The position numbers and the translations under genes were made by a program. From NCBI RefSeq assembly GCF_007845675.1, contig NZ_VOBR01000031.1, positions 53,295 through 117,294 on the forward strand: a stretch of DNA of 64,000 nt, in the 5' to 3' direction. Below are positions 48,746-61,662 of the stretch, piece after piece. Under the pieces are notes generated by a model. The model was not told the DNA's origin and made no database searches. It saw only the letters and a list, made by a program, of their open reading frames with translations. Origin of the DNA: Lentzea tibetensis (GTDB taxonomy: Bacteria > Actinomycetota > Actinomycetes > Mycobacteriales > Pseudonocardiaceae). How positions within the stretch are numbered: the stretch's first letter is position 1; the number at the start of each line of letters is the position of its first letter.

Positions 48746-51700
48746 ATGCCGAGCGAGCAGCAGTACATCGACTACCTCAAGCGGATGACCGCGGAGCTGA
48801 GGCAGACCCGGCAGCAACTGCGCGAGGCGACCGACCACGACCCGATCGCGATCGTCGGCATGGGCTGCCGGTTCCCCGGCGACGTCGCGTCCCCCGAGGA
48901 CCTGTGGCAGCTGCTCGCCGACGGCAGGGACGCGGTCACGCCGATGCCGGGCAACCGGGGCTGGCCGGTCGAGTCGCTCTTCGACCCCGACCCGGACCGC
49001 ACGGGCCACAGCTACGTGCGCGAGGGCGGCTTCCTGCACGACGCCGACCAGTTCGACGCCGAGCTGTTCGGCATCAGCCCGCGCGAGGCGCTCACCGTCG
49101 ACCCGCAGCAGCGACTGCTGCTGGAGATCTCCTGGGAGGCGATCGAACGCGCGGGCATCGACCCGGCGTCGTTGCGGGGCAGCCGGACCGGCGTCTTCGC
49201 GGGTGTCGTCTACAACGACTACGCCGCCCGCTTCCAGCAGGCCCCCGACGGGTTCGAGGGCCACGTCGGCAACGGCAGCGCGGGCAGCGTCGCCACCGGC
49301 CGGGTCGCCTACGCGCTGGGCCTCGAGGGGCCCGCCATCACCATCGACACCGCGTGCTCGTCCTCCCTGGTCGCACTGCACTGGGCCGCCGCCGCGTTGC
49401 GGTCCGGCGAGTGCACGCTCGCGCTGGCGGGCGGCGTCACGGTGATGTCGACGCCGATGCCCTTCGTGGAGCTCAGCAGGCAGCGGGCACTCGCGCCGAA
49501 CGGGCGCAGCAAGGCGTTCGCCGCCGCGGCCGACGGGGTCGGCTGGGGCGAGGGCGCGGGCATCGTGCTGCTGGAACGACTGTCCGACGCCCAGCGGCAC
49601 GGTCACCCGGTGCTCGCGCTGCTGCGCGGCAGCGCGGTCAACCAGGACGGTGCGAGCACCCGGCTCACCGCGCCGAGCGGGCCCGCGCAGCAGCGGGTCA
49701 TCCGGCAGGCGCTGACCGGGGCCGGACTCACACCATCCGAAGTGGACGCCGTCGAAGCGCACGGCACCGGCACCAAGCTGGGCGACCCGATCGAGGCCGA
49801 GGCGCTGCTGGCCACCTACGGCCAGGGCCGCCGCACACCGTTGCTGCTGGGGTCGCTGAAGTCCAACATCGGGCACGCCCAGGCGGCGGCCGGTGTGGGT
49901 GGCGTCATCAAGATGATCATGGCCATGCAACGGGGTGTGCTGCCGAAGACCTTGCACGTGGACGAGCCGTCACCACACGTCGACTGGTCGGCCGGGTCGG
50001 TCGAGCTGCTCACCTCGGCGACGCCCTGGCCCGACGTGGACCGGCCGCGCCGCGCCGCCGTGTCGTCGTTCAGCGTGAGCGGAACCAACGCGCACGTCGT
50101 GCTGGAACAAGCCCCGCAGGCCGAGGAACCACCGAAGACCACGACTTCCGGCCCGGTGCCACTGATCATCACCGGCCAGACCGCCGACGTGGTCCGGGCG
50201 CAGGCGGGCCGGATGCGGGACCACCTGGTCACACGTCTTGAGCTCCATCCCGCCGACGTCGCCTGCTCGCTCGCGACCGGTCGTGCGCGGCTCCGGCATC
50301 GCGCGGTCGTGCTCGGTGCGGACCGCGACGAGCTGGTGAGCGGACTCGACGCGGTGGCAGGTGGACTCCACCTGCCGGGGCTCGCGCGGTGCTCGAACCC
50401 GGTGTTCGTGTACCCCGGCCAAGGTGCGCAGTGGACAGGCATGGCCGTCGACCTGCTCGGCACGTCCGAGGTGTTCGCGCGCCGGATGAACGAGTGCGCG
50501 GAGGTGCTGCGCTCCTTCGTGGACTGGGATCTGCTCGACGCGTTGTCCGACGAGGCCGCGCTGGAGCGGATCGACGTCGTGCAGCCCGCGCTGTTCGCGG
50601 TGATGGTGTCGCTGACCGAACTGTGGCGCTCGTTCGGCGTCACGCCGGGCGCGGTCGTCGGCCACTCCCAGGGCGAGATCGCCGCCGCGTGCGTGTCCGG
50701 CGCGCTGTCACTGGAAGACGCCATGCGCGTCATCGCGTTGCGCAGCAAGCTGATGACGCGCGTCGTCGGCCGCGGCGCGCTCGTCTCCGTCGCGCTCCCG
50801 CACGACCGCGTCGAGCTCACCGACGGCCTGGCGATCGGCGCGATCAACGGCCCGGCCGCCACCATCCTGTCCGGTACCGAGGACGCCGTGGCCGCGTTGC
50901 TCGCCCGGTGCGCGGCGGACGGAGTGCGGGCGCGCCGCGTCCCCGCGAGCGTCCCGTCGCACTCGGCGCTGGTCGAGGACCTCGAAGCCGAACTGCTCGA
51001 CTGCCTGGAGGGCATCACCCCGCAGGTGCCGAAGATCCCGTTCTTCTCGACGGTCACCGGCCGCTGGGTGGAGACCGCCGAGACCGACGCCGCGTACTGG
51101 TACCGCAACATGCGCCTGCCGGTCGGTTTCCACCAGGCGATCACCGAGCTGACCGCCGAGGGCTTCGACGTGTTCGTCGAGCCCAGCGCCCACCCGACCT
51201 CGCTCCCGGTGCTGCCGGAGGAGCTGTCCGCGGTCGGCACGCTGCGGCGCGGCGAGGGCGACATGGATCGGTTCCTGCGCTCGGTGGCCGACGCCCACGT
51301 GCTGGGTGTCGACGTCGACTGGACACCCGCCTTCCCCGAAGCACGCCGCGTCGACCTGCCCACGTACGCGTTCCAGCGCCAGCGGTACTGGCTCGAAGGA
51401 CCGGCACCCGTGCGCGACGACAAGGCGCTGGCCGACTCGTGGCGCCACACCCTCACCTGGACCCGCGTCGAGGACGCACCCGCCCGGTTGGACGGCACGT
51501 GGCTGCTGCTCGTACCCGCCTCAGGCGCGGAACTGGCCGCGCCGGTGCAGGCCGCGCTGGAGGCGCACGGCGCCGAGGTGCGCCGGGTCGAGGTCGGGCC
51601 GACCGCGGACCGCGAGACGTTCGCCGTGCTGCTGCCCGACTCGACCGGCGTCGTGTCACTGCTGGCGATGTCCGAGGACCGCACCGGCGCGCTGCCGCTC

Positions 51701-54700
51701 GGCCTGGCGCAGACGCTGAACCTCGTGCAGGCCGTGGGAGACCGCGAACTGCCCGTGTGGTGCGCGACCACGGGCGCCATGAGCACCGGGCAGGACGACC
51801 TCGTCGAGCATCCGGACCAGGCGATGGTCTGGGGTCTCGGTGCGATCGTGCGGGTCGCCCACGCGCACCGCTGGGGCGGCCTCATCGACCTGCCGGGCAC
51901 GTTCGACGACACGACCGGTGCCCGCCTCGCCGCCGTGCTCACCGGGACCGGTGAGGACCAGATCGCGTTGCGCGCCAACGGAACGCACGCGCGCAGGCTG
52001 GTGCGCGCACCGTTGAACGGCAGGCCGGGACACCGCGCGTGGCGGCCGGAGGGCACGGCGCTCGTCACCGGTGGCACCGGCGCCATCGGCGCGCACGTGG
52101 CCCGCTGGCTCGCCAGGAACGGCGCGCCGCACCTGCTCCTGTTGAGCAAACGCGGTCCGGACGCGCCCGGCGCTGCCGAACTGGAGGCCGAGCTGACCGA
52201 GCTCGGCTCACGGGTCACCCTGGTCGCCTGCGACCTGGCCGACGCGGGTTCGCTCGCCGACGTGCTCGCGCTGGTTCCCGACGAGCTCCCGTTGCGCGCG
52301 GTCATGCACACCGCGGCGATGCTCGACGACGCGCTGGTCGACGACCTGACCCGCGAGCAGATGGACCGCGTGCTGCGGGTGAAGGCCGAGGCGGCGCGCA
52401 ACCTGCACGAGCTCACCGCGGACGCCGACCTGACCGCGTTCGTGCTGTTCTCCTCGCTGGCGGGCACCGCGGGCGACATCGGGCAAGCGAACTACGCGCC
52501 CGGCAACGCCTACCTCGACGCGCTCGCGCACCACCGGCGGGCCCGCGGGCTCCCCGCGACCTCGGTGGCGTGGGGGCACTGGGCGGGTGGCCTCGGCGAC
52601 GGCATCGTGGACGGCAGGCTGCGGCGCCTCGGTGTCCGCACCCTCGAGCCGCGCGTCGCACTCGAAGCGCTGCAACCACTTCTCGACCACGACGACGCGT
52701 TCGTCGCGGTGGTGGACGTCGAGTGGGCCAGGGCGGGTGGAGCGGTCGACGCGCCCCGGTTCAACCGGCTCCTGCTCGGCCTCCCGGAGATCGAGGCGGC
52801 GCTGCGCGAGCTGGAGCCGCGGCAGCAGAAGTCCCTGTCCCGCGCGGAACTGCTGGAGCTCGTGCGCACCCAGGCCGCCATCGTGCTGGGACACGAGGGA
52901 ACGGCTGCCGTCGAGCCGACACGGGCGTTCGCCGAGCTCGGGTTCGACTCCGTGACCGCGCTCGAGCTGCGCAACCACCTCAGCGCCGCGACCGGGCTGA
53001 AACTGCCCGCGACACTGGTCTTCGACCACCCGAACCCGGTCGCGCTCGCCGATCACCTGCACGGCGACGTCGGTGAACCAGACGTTCCGGTGGCGGCGGT
53101 CGCGGACGACGACCCCGTGGTGATCGTGTCGATGAGCTGCCGGTTCGGCGGCGGGATCGGCTCTCCCGAAGAGCTGTGGCGGGTGCTCGCGGACGGCCGC
53201 GACGTGCTGTCCGGCCTGCCTGCCGACCGGGGCTGGGACACCGAGCGGCTGTACGACCCCGAGCAGGACCGCGCGGGCACCAGCTACGTCGGCGCAGCCT
53301 GCTTCCTCGACGACGCGGCCGCGTTCGACGCGGCGTTCTTCGGCATCTCGCCCCGCGAGGCCACCGGCATGGACCCGCAGCAACGACTGCTGCTCGAGAT
53401 GTCGTGGGAGGCGTTCGAACGAGCGGGCGTCGACCCGAAGTCGTTGCGCGGCAGCCAGGTCGGTGTGTTCGTCGGCGGGAGCGGCGGCGACTACGGCGGT
53501 CTGCTCGCCGGCAGCGCCGAGGCCGCGGACGGCTTCCTGATCACCGGCAACGCGGCGAGCGTGGCATCCGGCCGGGTGTCCTACGCCTTCGGGCTGGAGG
53601 GTCCGTCGGTCACGGTCGACACGGCCTGCTCGTCCGCGCTCGTGGCGCTGCACATGGCGGCCCAGTCGCTGCGGACGGGCGAGTGCTCGCTCGCACTCGT
53701 CGGCTCGGCGGCCGTGCTGGCCACCCCGACGACCTTCGTGGAGTTCAGCCGTCAGCGCGCGTTGGCGCCGGACGGCCGCTGCAAGCCGTTCGCCGCCGCC
53801 GCCGACGGCACGGCGTGGGGCGAGGGCGGTGGCGTGCTGGTGCTGGCGCGGCTGTCCGACGCCCAGCGGCACGGTCACCCGGTGCTCGCCGTGCTGCGCG
53901 GGTCCGCGGTCAACTCCGACGGCGCCTCCAACGGCCTCACCGCGCCCAACGGCCCGGCTCAGCAACGGGTGATCCGCAAGGCGCTCGCGGCCGCCGGTCT
54001 GTCCACTTCGGACGTCGACGCGGTGGAGGCGCACGGCACCGGCACCAAGCTGGGCGATCCGATCGAGGCCGAGGCGCTGCTCGCGACCTACGGCCGCGAC
54101 CGCACCACACCGCTGTTGCTGGGTTCGGTGAAGTCCAACATCGGCCACACCCAGGGCGCGGCCGGGATCGCGGGCATCGTGAAGACGGTGCTCGCGCTGC
54201 GGCACGGTGTGCTGCCCCGGTCGCTGCACGTCGACTCGCCGTCCCCGCACGTGGAGTGGTCGGCGGGGTCCGTGGAGCTGCTCACCGCCGAGACCCCGTG
54301 GCCCGCGCACGACCGGCCTCGCCGCGCGGCGGTCTCCGCGTTCGGCATCAGCGGCACCAACGCTCACGTGATCTTGGAAGGTGTCGTCGACGGCACACCC
54401 GGTGATGTGAAGACGCCGGCTGCCGCGCAGCCGTGGCTGTTGTCGGCGCGCACGCCTGAGGCGCTGCGGGAGCTGGCGGCGCGGCTGGCCGAGGTCGACG
54501 CTGACCCGGCTGACATCGCGTTCACCCTGGCGACCTCACGAGCGGGCCTGGAGCACCGGGTCGCGTTCACCGATCCGGGGGCGCTCGCCGCCTACGGCCG
54601 AGGTGAAGCGGTTCCCGGTGTGGTCAAGGGGATCGCCCGCGCGGGCAAGGTCGCCTTCGTCTTCCCCGGCCAGGGCGCGCAGTGGGCGGGCATGGCCGTG

Positions 54701-57700
54701 CGACTGGCGGAGGAGTCACCCTTCTTCGCCGCACAGCTGGCGGAGTGCGGCGCCGCGCTCGGGATGGACCTGACCGCCGTGCTCGCCGATGAGGACGCTC
54801 TGCGTCGCGTCGACGTCGTCCAGCCCGCGTTGTTCGCGGTGATGGTGTCGCTGGCCCGCCTGTGGCGCTCGGCGGGCGTCGAACCGGACGCCGTCGTCGG
54901 CCACTCGCAGGGCGAGATCGCGGCGGCGGTCGTGGCCGGGGCGCTGTCGCTCGCCGACGGCGCGCGCATCGTGCGGCTGCGCGCCAAGGCGCTGACCTCG
55001 GTGTGCGGGCAGGGCGGCATGGTGTCGGTGGCGCTGCCACGCGACGAGGTGCCGCTGACCGGGGGACTGTCCATCGCGGCCGTCAACGGTCCGTCCGCCA
55101 CCGTCGTCTCCGGCGCGAACGACGCACTGGACGCGTTGCTGTCGCGCTGCGCGGACGTCGGCGTGCGCGCCAAGAGGATCCCGGTCGACTACGCGTCGCA
55201 CTCCGCCCAGGTGGAGGCACTCGAAGCGGAGATCGTGTCCGCGCTGGCCGACGTGCGCCCGCGGTCGTCCGAGGTGCCGTTCTTCTCGACGGTCACCGGG
55301 CAGTGGCTGAACACCGCCGAGCTGGACGCCGCGTACTGGTACCGCAACCTGCGGGAGACCGTGGAGTTCGGCCCGGCTGTGGCCACGCTGACCGACCAGG
55401 GCTTCGGGCTCTTCGTCGAGGCCAGTCCGCATCCTGTGCTCGTGCCGGAGATCGACGCCCCGGCGTGCGGCACGCTGCGCCGCGACGACGGCGGCCTGGA
55501 CCGCTTCCTCGCCGCGCTCGCCGAGGCGCACGTGCACGGCGCCGTCGTCGACTGGCGCTCGGTGCTCACCGGGCGGTTCGTCGACCTGCCGACCTACCCG
55601 TTCGAACACGAGCGGTTCTGGCCCACGGTGCGGCGCGACGATCGGTCCGTTGTGGACGGATGGCGCTTCGGTGTGAGCTGGAAGCAGCTGACGGAACGCA
55701 CCGGCACGCCGGAAGGCACGTGGCTGGTCGTGGTGCCGGACAACGACGTGGACCTGCACTGGCTGCCGGACATCGACCACCGGGTGGTCGTCGGCGCCGA
55801 ACGGGTGGACACCGGCGAACCGATCGCCGGCGTGCTGTCACTGCTGGACGTCTCGGGCACGGCTGATCTCCTCCGCACGATCGACGCGCCGCTGTGGTGC
55901 GTCACCAGCGGAGCCGTCGCGGTGGGGACCTCGGACCAGGTCACCAGTGCCGAACAGGCTCAGCTGTGGGGGTTCGGCCGGGTCGCCGCGCTCGAACACC
56001 CGCGGCGGTGGGGCGGGCTGATCGACCTGCCCGCGACGTCCGGCACGAAGACCAGGGAACGGCTGGCCGCGGTCCTGTCCGGGGCCTACGGCGAGGACCA
56101 GGTCGCGGTGCGGCCGTCCGGCGTCTACGCGCGCAGGCTCGTGCGGGCTCCGCTCGGTGCGAACCCCAGGCAGGACTGGACACCTCGCGGCACCGTGCTC
56201 GTCACTGGCGGCACGAGCGGTGTCGGTGCGCAGGTCGCGAGGTGGCTGGCCGAGCAGGGCGCCGAACGCCTCGTGCTCGCGAGCAGGCGCGGACTCGACG
56301 CGCCCGGTGCGCGCGAACTGGTCGCGGACCTGGGTGTCCCGGTCAGCGTGGTGGCGGCGGACGTCGGCGACCGGGACGCGGTCGCGGCGCTGCTGGCGGA
56401 CCACGACGTGACGGCCGTGTTCCACGCCGCCGCGGCGATACCTCGCGGCTCGGACCAGGCGGCGATCGCGGAAGCCTTGCACGCCAAGGTCTCCGGCGCG
56501 ATCCACCTGGACGAGCTGGCCGGTGACCTGGACGCGTTCGTGGTGTTCTCGTCGATGGCGGGCGTGTGGGGGAGTGGCGACCAGGGTGCCTACGCCGCGG
56601 CCAACGCGCACCTCGACGCGCTGGTGGAGCTCCGCAGGCAACGCGGCGCCCGCGGCACGTCGGTGGCCTGGGGTCCGTGGGGCGGTGGCGGCCGGGTCGA
56701 CGCGACGGCGGAGGAAGTGCTGCGGCGCAGGGGAATGCCGCCCATGCCACCGCGGCTCGCACTGACCGCGCTGCACCAGGCGCTGTCGCACGACGAGACT
56801 TTCGTCGGCGTCGTGGACGTCGACCTGTCGGTGTTCCTGCCGACGTTCACGTCCGTGCGCGCCAGCACGTTGTTCGACGAGATCGTGCCGCCCGCGCCGC
56901 AGAGCGACGCACCGGTGGTCAAGATGCACGGACGGGCGCTGCTCGACCTCGTGCGGGCGCAGGCGGCCGCGGTGCTCGGGCATGCCTCGCCCGACGCGGT
57001 CGACACCGACCGGGCGTTCCGCGACGCGGGCTTCGACTCGCTGATGGCGGTGGAGTTGCGCAACCGGATCGCCGCCGAGACGGGGCTGAGCCTCCCGGCG
57101 ACGGTCGTCTTCGACAACCCGACGCCTGCCGCGCTCGCGGAGTTCCTGTCCGGTGATCGCGAGACCGAGATCGTCGACGTCGTCGCGACGGACGAGCCGA
57201 TCGCGATCGTCGCGATGGCGTGCCGCTATCCGGGCGGCGTGTCCTCGCCGGAGGACCTGTGGCGGATCGTCTCCGACGGGACCGACGTGCTGACGGCGTT
57301 CCCCGCCGACCGCGGCTGGGACGTGGACTCGCTGTACGACCCGGACGGCAGGCCCGGCACGTCGTACGTGCGCGAAGGTGGTTTCCTCGACGCTGTCGGG
57401 GACTTCGACGCCGACCACTTCGGCATCAGCCCGCGCGAGGCGCTGGCGATGGACCCGCAGCAGCGGTTGTTGCTGGAGACGACGTGGGAGGCGTTCGAAC
57501 GCGCGGGCATCAACCCCCGGTCGGCGCGCGGCAGCCGGACCGGAGTGTTCGTCGGCACCACAGGCCAGGACTACCACCTGCTCGCGGGCGCGGGCACGGA
57601 CAACGGGTACCTGATGACCGGCAACTCGGGCAGCGTCCTGTCCGGCCGGATCGCGTACACCTTCGGGCTGGAAGGACCTTCGCTCACCGTCGACACCGCC

Positions 57701-60700
57701 TGCTCGTCCTCGCTCGTGGCGCTGCACCTGGCGGCGCAGGCGCTGCGGGCGGGCGAGTGCACCCGCGCGATCGCGGGCGGCGCGGCGGTCATGTCGACCC
57801 CGGCCGCGTTCGTGGAGTTCAGCAGGCAACGCGGGCTGGCTCCGGACGGCCGGTGCAAGGCGTTCGCGGCCGCCGCCGACGGGACCGGATGGGCCGAAGG
57901 CGTCGGCGTGCTGCTCGTCGAACGGCTGTCCGACGCGCTGCGCGACGGCCATCCCGTGCTGGCGGTCCTGCGCGGCAGCGCGGTGAACTCGGACGGTGAG
58001 TCCAACGGACTCGCCGCGCCGAACGGCCGCGCCCAGGAGCGGGTCATCAGGCAGGCACTGGCGAGTGCGCGGCTCACACCGTCCGAAGTGGACGCGGTGG
58101 AGGCGCACGGCACCGGTACGAAGCTGGGCGACCCGATCGAGGCGCAGGCGCTGCTCGCCACCTACGGCCAGGACCGCACCGAGCCGCTGCACCTCGGGTC
58201 GGTGAAGTCCAACATCGGCCACGCACAGGCCGCGGCCGGCGTCAGCGGCGTGATCAAGATGGTCATGGCCTTGCGCCACGAGAGCCTGCCGCGCACGCTG
58301 CACGTCGACGAGCCGTCGCCGCACGTGGACTGGTCGCGGGGCGCGGTCCGGTTGCTGACCGAGCCGGTCGAGTGGCCGCGCGGGACGACGCCGCGCCGGG
58401 CGGGTGTCTCGGCGTTCGGTGTCTCCGGCACCAACGCGCACGTGATCCTCGAAGAGCCTCCGGCACCCGCGGTCGACAGCACCCGCGAGACGTCATCGAC
58501 CGCACTCCCCGTCGTGGTCTCGGGGCGGTCGGCCGAGGCGGTGCGGGCGCAGGCCGCTGAGCTGAAGGCGTTCGTGGAGCAGGAGAATCCGGACCTCGCG
58601 GACCTGGCGCTGTCGCTGGCGACCACGCGCGCCGCGCTGGAACACCGGGCCGCCGTGGTGGCCGAGGACCACGCGGAACTGCTGCGCGGACTCGACGCGA
58701 TCGCCACCGGGGCGCCTGGCGTGGTGCGCGGCACGGCGAGGAGCGGCGGGCTCGCCTTCCTGTTCACCGGCCAGGGCGCTCAGCGACTGGGCATGGGACG
58801 GGAACTGTACGAAGAGTCCGCTGTGTTCGCGGCGGCGTTCGACGAGGTGTGCGCGCAGCTGGAGCCGGTGCCGGTGCGCGAGGTGATGTGGGGCGATGAC
58901 GCCGCGGCGCTGGAGCAGACGGGGCACGCCCAGCCCGCGCTGTTCGCCGTGGAGGTCGCCCTGTTCGCGCTGGTCCGGTCGTGGGGCGTGGAGCCGGAGG
59001 TGCTGGCCGGGCACTCGATCGGCGAGATCGCGGCCGCGCACGTCGCGGGCATGCTGTCGCTGGCCGATGCCGCGAAGCTCGTGGTGGCGCGCGGCAGGCT
59101 CATGCAGGGACTTCCCGCCGGTGGCGCGATGGTCGCGATCCGGGCGGCGGAGGCCGAGGTGGCCGCGGCGCTGCCGGACGGCGTCGACATCGCCGCGGTC
59201 AACGGCCCCGAGGCCACGGTCGTCTCCGGTGACTCCGCGTCGGTGCTGCGCTGTGCCGACCACTGGAAGTCGTTGGGACGCAAGGTCAAGCGCCTGCCGG
59301 TGAGCCACGCGTTCCACTCCGGTCTGATGGAGCCGATGCTCGCGGAGTTCCGCGAGGTCGTGCACGGGCTGGAGTTCCGCGACCCGGTCATCCCGATCCT
59401 GTCTACGGTGACCGGCGAGCGGCTGCGGCCGGACGACCCGGAGTACTGGGTGACCCAGGTGCGCGCGACCGTGCGGTTCTCGACCGCCGTCCAGACGCTC
59501 GCCGGTTCGGGCATCACCACGTTCCTCGAGATCGGCCCGGACGCGGTGCTGTCCGCACTGGGTGGGGATTGCGCGGACGCGGTGTTCGTGCCGCTGCTGC
59601 GAGCGGACCGTCCCGAGCTCACCACGGCGCTCACCGCGCTGGCGGAGCTGCACGTGCACGGTGTGCCGGTCGACCTGACCGCGTCGTGCGGCGGGGCGCG
59701 CCGGATCGACCTGCCGACGTACGCGTTCCAGCGGCAGCGGTTCTGGCTCGGGGCGCCGGTCACCCGGCCTGCCTCGCCGGCACCGGACGCGGTCGCGGCA
59801 CCCGAGGTGGCCGATCTCGTGCTGGCCTCGATCGCGGCCGTGCTCGGCCACCCCGACACGGACGCGGTGGACGCGGACCGGGAGTTCCTCGAGCTCGGCT
59901 TCGACTCGATGACCGCGGTCGAGCTGCGCACGATGCTCACCGAGGCCACCGGGCGCGAGCTGCCCGCCGACCTCACCTACCGCTTCGCCACACCGAGAGA
60001 GCTGGCCGCGCACCTGGAGACCGGGGCCGAGTCGTCCGCACCGAGTCCGCACAGCGTCGAGTCGCTGTACGTGGACGCGTGCCTCGACGGCCGCGGTCGC
60101 GAGTTCATGAACGTGCTCACCCAGCTCGCGCGATTCCGGCCCGCGTTCGACAACCCGCTCGACCTGGACCACGCGCCACGCCCGGTGCGCCTCGCCCGCG
60201 GCGACGGCGGGCCGCACCTGATCCTGCTGCCCGCGATCGTCGGGTTCGCGGGAGCGCAGCAGTTCACCCGGTTCGCCTCCGGTTTCGCGAGCCACGACGT
60301 GTCCGTCCTGCCGGAGCCGGGGTTCCGGCCGGGCGAGCTGCTGCCCGCCGACCTCGACGTCGCCGTCGAGTCGCTGGCCATGGCGGCGGTGCGGCTCGCG
60401 AACGGGCAACCGTTCGTCGTCGGTGGCTACTCCTCCGGCGCGTTCGTGGCGCACGAGGTGGTGCACCGGCTGGAGAAGCGCGGTCACGCCGCGGACGGGC
60501 TGGTGCTGCTGGACGTCTACCTGCCGCAGGCCGCCGCCGCGATTCCGGGCTACGAACAGGGCGTGCTGGACGGGCTCGTCGCGCGCCGGGACCTGATCAT
60601 GGGCGCAGGCGACGAGTGGCCGACCGCCATGGCCCGCTACTGGGACTACTTCTGGGACTGGAAGCCCGCCCAGACTTCCACGCCGACCCTGCTGGTGCGC

Positions 60701-60871
60701 GCGACCGAGCCGATCTCCGCGGAGGCGGCCGCGCACGACTGGCGGTCGGACTGGGAGTTCGACTGCGACGTCGTGGACGTGCCGGGGAACCACTTCACCT
60801 TCATGGAAGACCATGCCGCCCAGACGTCACGGGTCGTGCGGGAATGGCTGATGCGAAAGGACCGGACATGA
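48746..60871 (+). CDS. Type I modular PKS (4041 aa): modules 7-9 and terminal thioesterase of the macrolide-type line
   Basis: Order: docking coiled coil (1-31), KS-AT-KR-ACP, KS-AT-KR-ACP, KS-AT-ACP, TE. The last module has no reductive domain, so the beta-carbon stays a ketone, giving a 3-keto acyl chain or a 3-hemiketal after ring formation. The C-terminal TE (about residues 3770-4041) has GYSSG (Ser near 3896), LLDVY and GNHFTF, matching a serine hydrolase of the macrocyclising PKS TE family. The presence of a TE shows this is the end of the second assembly line, distinct from the amide-synthase line upstream. Start: ATG 48746, 2 bp after the previous stop, with GGGGAG about 10 nt upstream. 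The stop overlaps the methyltransferase start (ATGA), so tailoring is translationally coupled. Confidence 0.97.
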   Translation: MPSEQQYIDYLKRMTAELRQTRQQLREATDHDPIAIVGMGCRFPGDVASPEDLWQLLADGRDAVTPMPGNRGWPVESLFDPDPDRTGHSYVREGGFLHDADQFDAELFGISPREALTVDPQQRLLLEISWEAIERAGIDPASLRGSRTGVFAGVVYNDYAARFQQAPDGFEGHVGNGSAGSVATGRVAYALGLEGPAITIDTACSSSLVALHWAAAALRSGECTLALAGGVTVMSTPMPFVELSRQRALAPNGRSKAFAAAADGVGWGEGAGIVLLERLSDAQRHGHPVLALLRGSAVNQDGASTRLTAPSGPAQQRVIRQALTGAGLTPSEVDAVEAHGTGTKLGDPIEAEALLATYGQGRRTPLLLGSLKSNIGHAQAAAGVGGVIKMIMAMQRGVLPKTLHVDEPSPHVDWSAGSVELLTSATPWPDVDRPRRAAVSSFSVSGTNAHVVLEQAPQAEEPPKTTTSGPVPLIITGQTADVVRAQAGRMRDHLVTRLELHPADVACSLATGRARLRHRAVVLGADRDELVSGLDAVAGGLHLPGLARCSNPVFVYPGQGAQWTGMAVDLLGTSEVFARRMNECAEVLRSFVDWDLLDALSDEAALERIDVVQPALFAVMVSLTELWRSFGVTPGAVVGHSQGEIAAACVSGALSLEDAMRVIALRSKLMTRVVGRGALVSVALPHDRVELTDGLAIGAINGPAATILSGTEDAVAALLARCAADGVRARRVPASVPSHSALVEDLEAELLDCLEGITPQVPKIPFFSTVTGRWVETAETDAAYWYRNMRLPVGFHQAITELTAEGFDVFVEPSAHPTSLPVLPEELSAVGTLRRGEGDMDRFLRSVADAHVLGVDVDWTPAFPEARRVDLPTYAFQRQRYWLEGPAPVRDDKALADSWRHTLTWTRVEDAPARLDGTWLLLVPASGAELAAPVQAALEAHGAEVRRVEVGPTADRETFAVLLPDSTGVVSLLAMSEDRTGALPLGLAQTLNLVQAVGDRELPVWCATTGAMSTGQDDLVEHPDQAMVWGLGAIVRVAHAHRWGGLIDLPGTFDDTTGARLAAVLTGTGEDQIALRANGTHARRLVRAPLNGRPGHRAWRPEGTALVTGGTGAIGAHVARWLARNGAPHLLLLSKRGPDAPGAAELEAELTELGSRVTLVACDLADAGSLADVLALVPDELPLRAVMHTAAMLDDALVDDLTREQMDRVLRVKAEAARNLHELTADADLTAFVLFSSLAGTAGDIGQANYAPGNAYLDALAHHRRARGLPATSVAWGHWAGGLGDGIVDGRLRRLGVRTLEPRVALEALQPLLDHDDAFVAVVDVEWARAGGAVDAPRFNRLLLGLPEIEAALRELEPRQQKSLSRAELLELVRTQAAIVLGHEGTAAVEPTRAFAELGFDSVTALELRNHLSAATGLKLPATLVFDHPNPVALADHLHGDVGEPDVPVAAVADDDPVVIVSMSCRFGGGIGSPEELWRVLADGRDVLSGLPADRGWDTERLYDPEQDRAGTSYVGAACFLDDAAAFDAAFFGISPREATGMDPQQRLLLEMSWEAFERAGVDPKSLRGSQVGVFVGGSGGDYGGLLAGSAEAADGFLITGNAASVASGRVSYAFGLEGPSVTVDTACSSALVALHMAAQSLRTGECSLALVGSAAVLATPTTFVEFSRQRALAPDGRCKPFAAAADGTAWGEGGGVLVLARLSDAQRHGHPVLAVLRGSAVNSDGASNGLTAPNGPAQQRVIRKALAAAGLSTSDVDAVEAHGTGTKLGDPIEAEALLATYGRDRTTPLLLGSVKSNIGHTQGAAGIAGIVKTVLALRHGVLPRSLHVDSPSPHVEWSAGSVELLTAETPWPAHDRPRRAAVSAFGISGTNAHVILEGVVDGTPGDVKTPAAAQPWLLSARTPEALRELAARLAEVDADPADIAFTLATSRAGLEHRVAFTDPGALAAYGRGEAVPGVVKGIARAGKVAFVFPGQGAQWAGMAVRLAEESPFFAAQLAECGAALGMDLTAVLADEDALRRVDVVQPALFAVMVSLARLWRSAGVEPDAVVGHSQGEIAAAVVAGALSLADGARIVRLRAKALTSVCGQGGMVSVALPRDEVPLTGGLSIAAVNGPSATVVSGANDALDALLSRCADVGVRAKRIPVDYASHSAQVEALEAEIVSALADVRPRSSEVPFFSTVTGQWLNTAELDAAYWYRNLRETVEFGPAVATLTDQGFGLFVEASPHPVLVPEIDAPACGTLRRDDGGLDRFLAALAEAHVHGAVVDWRSVLTGRFVDLPTYPFEHERFWPTVRRDDRSVVDGWRFGVSWKQLTERTGTPEGTWLVVVPDNDVDLHWLPDIDHRVVVGAERVDTGEPIAGVLSLLDVSGTADLLRTIDAPLWCVTSGAVAVGTSDQVTSAEQAQLWGFGRVAALEHPRRWGGLIDLPATSGTKTRERLAAVLSGAYGEDQVAVRPSGVYARRLVRAPLGANPRQDWTPRGTVLVTGGTSGVGAQVARWLAEQGAERLVLASRRGLDAPGARELVADLGVPVSVVAADVGDRDAVAALLADHDVTAVFHAAAAIPRGSDQAAIAEALHAKVSGAIHLDELAGDLDAFVVFSSMAGVWGSGDQGAYAAANAHLDALVELRRQRGARGTSVAWGPWGGGGRVDATAEEVLRRRGMPPMPPRLALTALHQALSHDETFVGVVDVDLSVFLPTFTSVRASTLFDEIVPPAPQSDAPVVKMHGRALLDLVRAQAAAVLGHASPDAVDTDRAFRDAGFDSLMAVELRNRIAAETGLSLPATVVFDNPTPAALAEFLSGDRETEIVDVVATDEPIAIVAMACRYPGGVSSPEDLWRIVSDGTDVLTAFPADRGWDVDSLYDPDGRPGTSYVREGGFLDAVGDFDADHFGISPREALAMDPQQRLLLETTWEAFERAGINPRSARGSRTGVFVGTTGQDYHLLAGAGTDNGYLMTGNSGSVLSGRIAYTFGLEGPSLTVDTACSSSLVALHLAAQALRAGECTRAIAGGAAVMSTPAAFVEFSRQRGLAPDGRCKAFAAAADGTGWAEGVGVLLVERLSDALRDGHPVLAVLRGSAVNSDGESNGLAAPNGRAQERVIRQALASARLTPSEVDAVEAHGTGTKLGDPIEAQALLATYGQDRTEPLHLGSVKSNIGHAQAAAGVSGVIKMVMALRHESLPRTLHVDEPSPHVDWSRGAVRLLTEPVEWPRGTTPRRAGVSAFGVSGTNAHVILEEPPAPAVDSTRETSSTALPVVVSGRSAEAVRAQAAELKAFVEQENPDLADLALSLATTRAALEHRAAVVAEDHAELLRGLDAIATGAPGVVRGTARSGGLAFLFTGQGAQRLGMGRELYEESAVFAAAFDEVCAQLEPVPVREVMWGDDAAALEQTGHAQPALFAVEVALFALVRSWGVEPEVLAGHSIGEIAAAHVAGMLSLADAAKLVVARGRLMQGLPAGGAMVAIRAAEAEVAAALPDGVDIAAVNGPEATVVSGDSASVLRCADHWKSLGRKVKRLPVSHAFHSGLMEPMLAEFREVVHGLEFRDPVIPILSTVTGERLRPDDPEYWVTQVRATVRFSTAVQTLAGSGITTFLEIGPDAVLSALGGDCADAVFVPLLRADRPELTTALTALAELHVHGVPVDLTASCGGARRIDLPTYAFQRQRFWLGAPVTRPASPAPDAVAAPEVADLVLASIAAVLGHPDTDAVDADREFLELGFDSMTAVELRTMLTEATGRELPADLTYRFATPRELAAHLETGAESSAPSPHSVESLYVDACLDGRGREFMNVLTQLARFRPAFDNPLDLDHAPRPVRLARGDGGPHLILLPAIVGFAGAQQFTRFASGFASHDVSVLPEPGFRPGELLPADLDVAVESLAMAAVRLANGQPFVVGGYSSGAFVAHEVVHRLEKRGHAADGLVLLDVYLPQAAAAIPGYEQGVLDGLVARRDLIMGAGDEWPTAMARYWDYFWDWKPAQTSTPTLLVRATEPISAEAAAHDWRSDWEFDCDVVDVPGNHFTFMEDHAAQTSRVVREWLMRKDRT
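48839..53070 (+). other. Module 7: KS-AT(VPSH, unassigned extender)-KR-ACP
   Basis: KS Cys near residue 204. Its usual [10 protein letters not shown] stretch reads [10 protein letters not shown] here. The AT (about 552-880) has GHSQGE but VPSH near residue 736 in place of YASH/HAFH, so the extender cannot be assigned. The KR (near 1103) is B-type with LDD and NYAPGN. ACP Ser near 1401. Predicted: hydroxyl. Confidence 0.86.
53102..57150 (+). other. Module 8: KS-AT(methylmalonyl, YASH)-KR(A-type)-ACP
   Basis: KS Cys near residue 1629 (DTACSSA). Its REGGFL segment reads GAACFL. The AT (about 1968-2290) has YASH. The KR near 2482 lacks LDD and has the AGVWGS tryptophan, making it the only A-type KR in the window; the QGAYAAAN Tyr is intact. 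ACP Ser near 2765. Predicted: methyl branch and a hydroxyl of configuration opposite to the other KRs. Confidence 0.87.
57190..60030 (+). other. Module 9: KS-AT(malonyl, HAFH)-ACP, non-reducing
   Basis: KS Cys near residue 2987. The AT (about 3335-3665) has GHSIGE and HAFH near 3522, the malonyl signature, and is the only malonyl AT of the macrolide line. The ACP follows directly (GFDSM Ser near 3721). No KR, so a C3 ketone is expected. Confidence 0.9.
60055..60868 (+). other. Thioesterase domain
   Basis: Alpha/beta-hydrolase with the nucleophile elbow GYSSG (Ser codon near 60431), an Asp in LLDVY and a His in GNHFTFMED. The second Ser after Tyr replaces the more usual GHSAG arrangement. It should release the chain as a macrolactone. 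Confidence 0.9.
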
Positions 60872-61662
60872 GCACACTCGTGCAGGTGCGTGACGAGTTC
60901 TGCTGCTACACCACCAGCGACTTCAACCACCAGGGCCTCACCCAGGCGCACTTCACCTACGAGGAGATCTTCGAGCTGCGCACCTACCTCCGGCACGGGG
61001 TGCGGCTCGCCCCGGACGCCGTGGTGCTCGACGTCGGCGCCAACATCGGGCTCTTCAGCCTGTTCGTGAAGCAGGAGTGCCCCAGCGCTCGGGTGCTCGC
61101 GTTCGAACCGATGCCCGCGGTCGTGGAAGCGTTGCGGCGCAACCTCGATCTGCACGGCGTGCCGGACGTGGAGGTCCACGCGCTGGCGCTGGGCGCCCGC
61201 CGCGAGGAGGCCGTCTTCACGTACCACCCCGCGCTGTCGTGCAACTCCACGAACAGGCCGGAGGGCAAGGAGTTGCTGCTGGAGATGCAACGGGTGCTGT
61301 TCGGCGAGCACGCCGCCGGCTCCGAAGAGGTGCGGGTCGACGTGGACACGCTGTCCGCGGTGCTCGAGCGGCGGTCCGACCTCGACCGGATCGACCTGCT
61401 GAAGATCGACGTCGAGGGCGCGGAACTGGATGTGCTGCGCGGCGTCGGTGCCGCGAACTGGCCGCGCGTCGACCAGGTCGTGGTGGAGGTGCACGACCGG
61501 GACGGCAGGCTGGCGGACGTGCTCGCGCTGCTCGGCGCCCAGGGGTTCCGCACGTCCTCCCAGGCGTCCTCGCTGCTGACCGAGTCCGCCGACCTGCGTG
61601 AAGCCGGCGCCGAGGACGTGCCGCCAGGCGACTACCTGGTGTACGCCACGAGGCCGCGATGA
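60868..61662 (+). CDS. FkbM-family SAM-dependent O-methyltransferase
   Basis: A 264-residue class I methyltransferase. SAM motif I is [12 protein letters not shown] (from about residue 52), followed by FEPMP. The FkbM family signature [16 protein letters not shown] lies at about 176-191. FkbM-type enzymes methylate hydroxyls on macrolides (FkbM/RapI) or sugars (NovP-like). Which hydroxyl is used here is unknown: a free macrolide hydroxyl or the sugar added by the next gene. Its start overlaps the PKS stop and its stop overlaps the glycosyltransferase start (both ATGA), placing it firmly in the macrolide operon. The adenosine kinase and SAH hydrolase just downstream would deal with its by-product. 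Confidence 0.9.
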   Translation: MSTLVQVRDEFCCYTTSDFNHQGLTQAHFTYEEIFELRTYLRHGVRLAPDAVVLDVGANIGLFSLFVKQECPSARVLAFEPMPAVVEALRRNLDLHGVPDVEVHALALGARREEAVFTYHPALSCNSTNRPEGKELLLEMQRVLFGEHAAGSEEVRVDVDTLSAVLERRSDLDRIDLLKIDVEGAELDVLRGVGAANWPRVDQVVVEVHDRDGRLADVLALLGAQGFRTSSQASSLLTESADLREAGAEDVPPGDYLVYATRPR

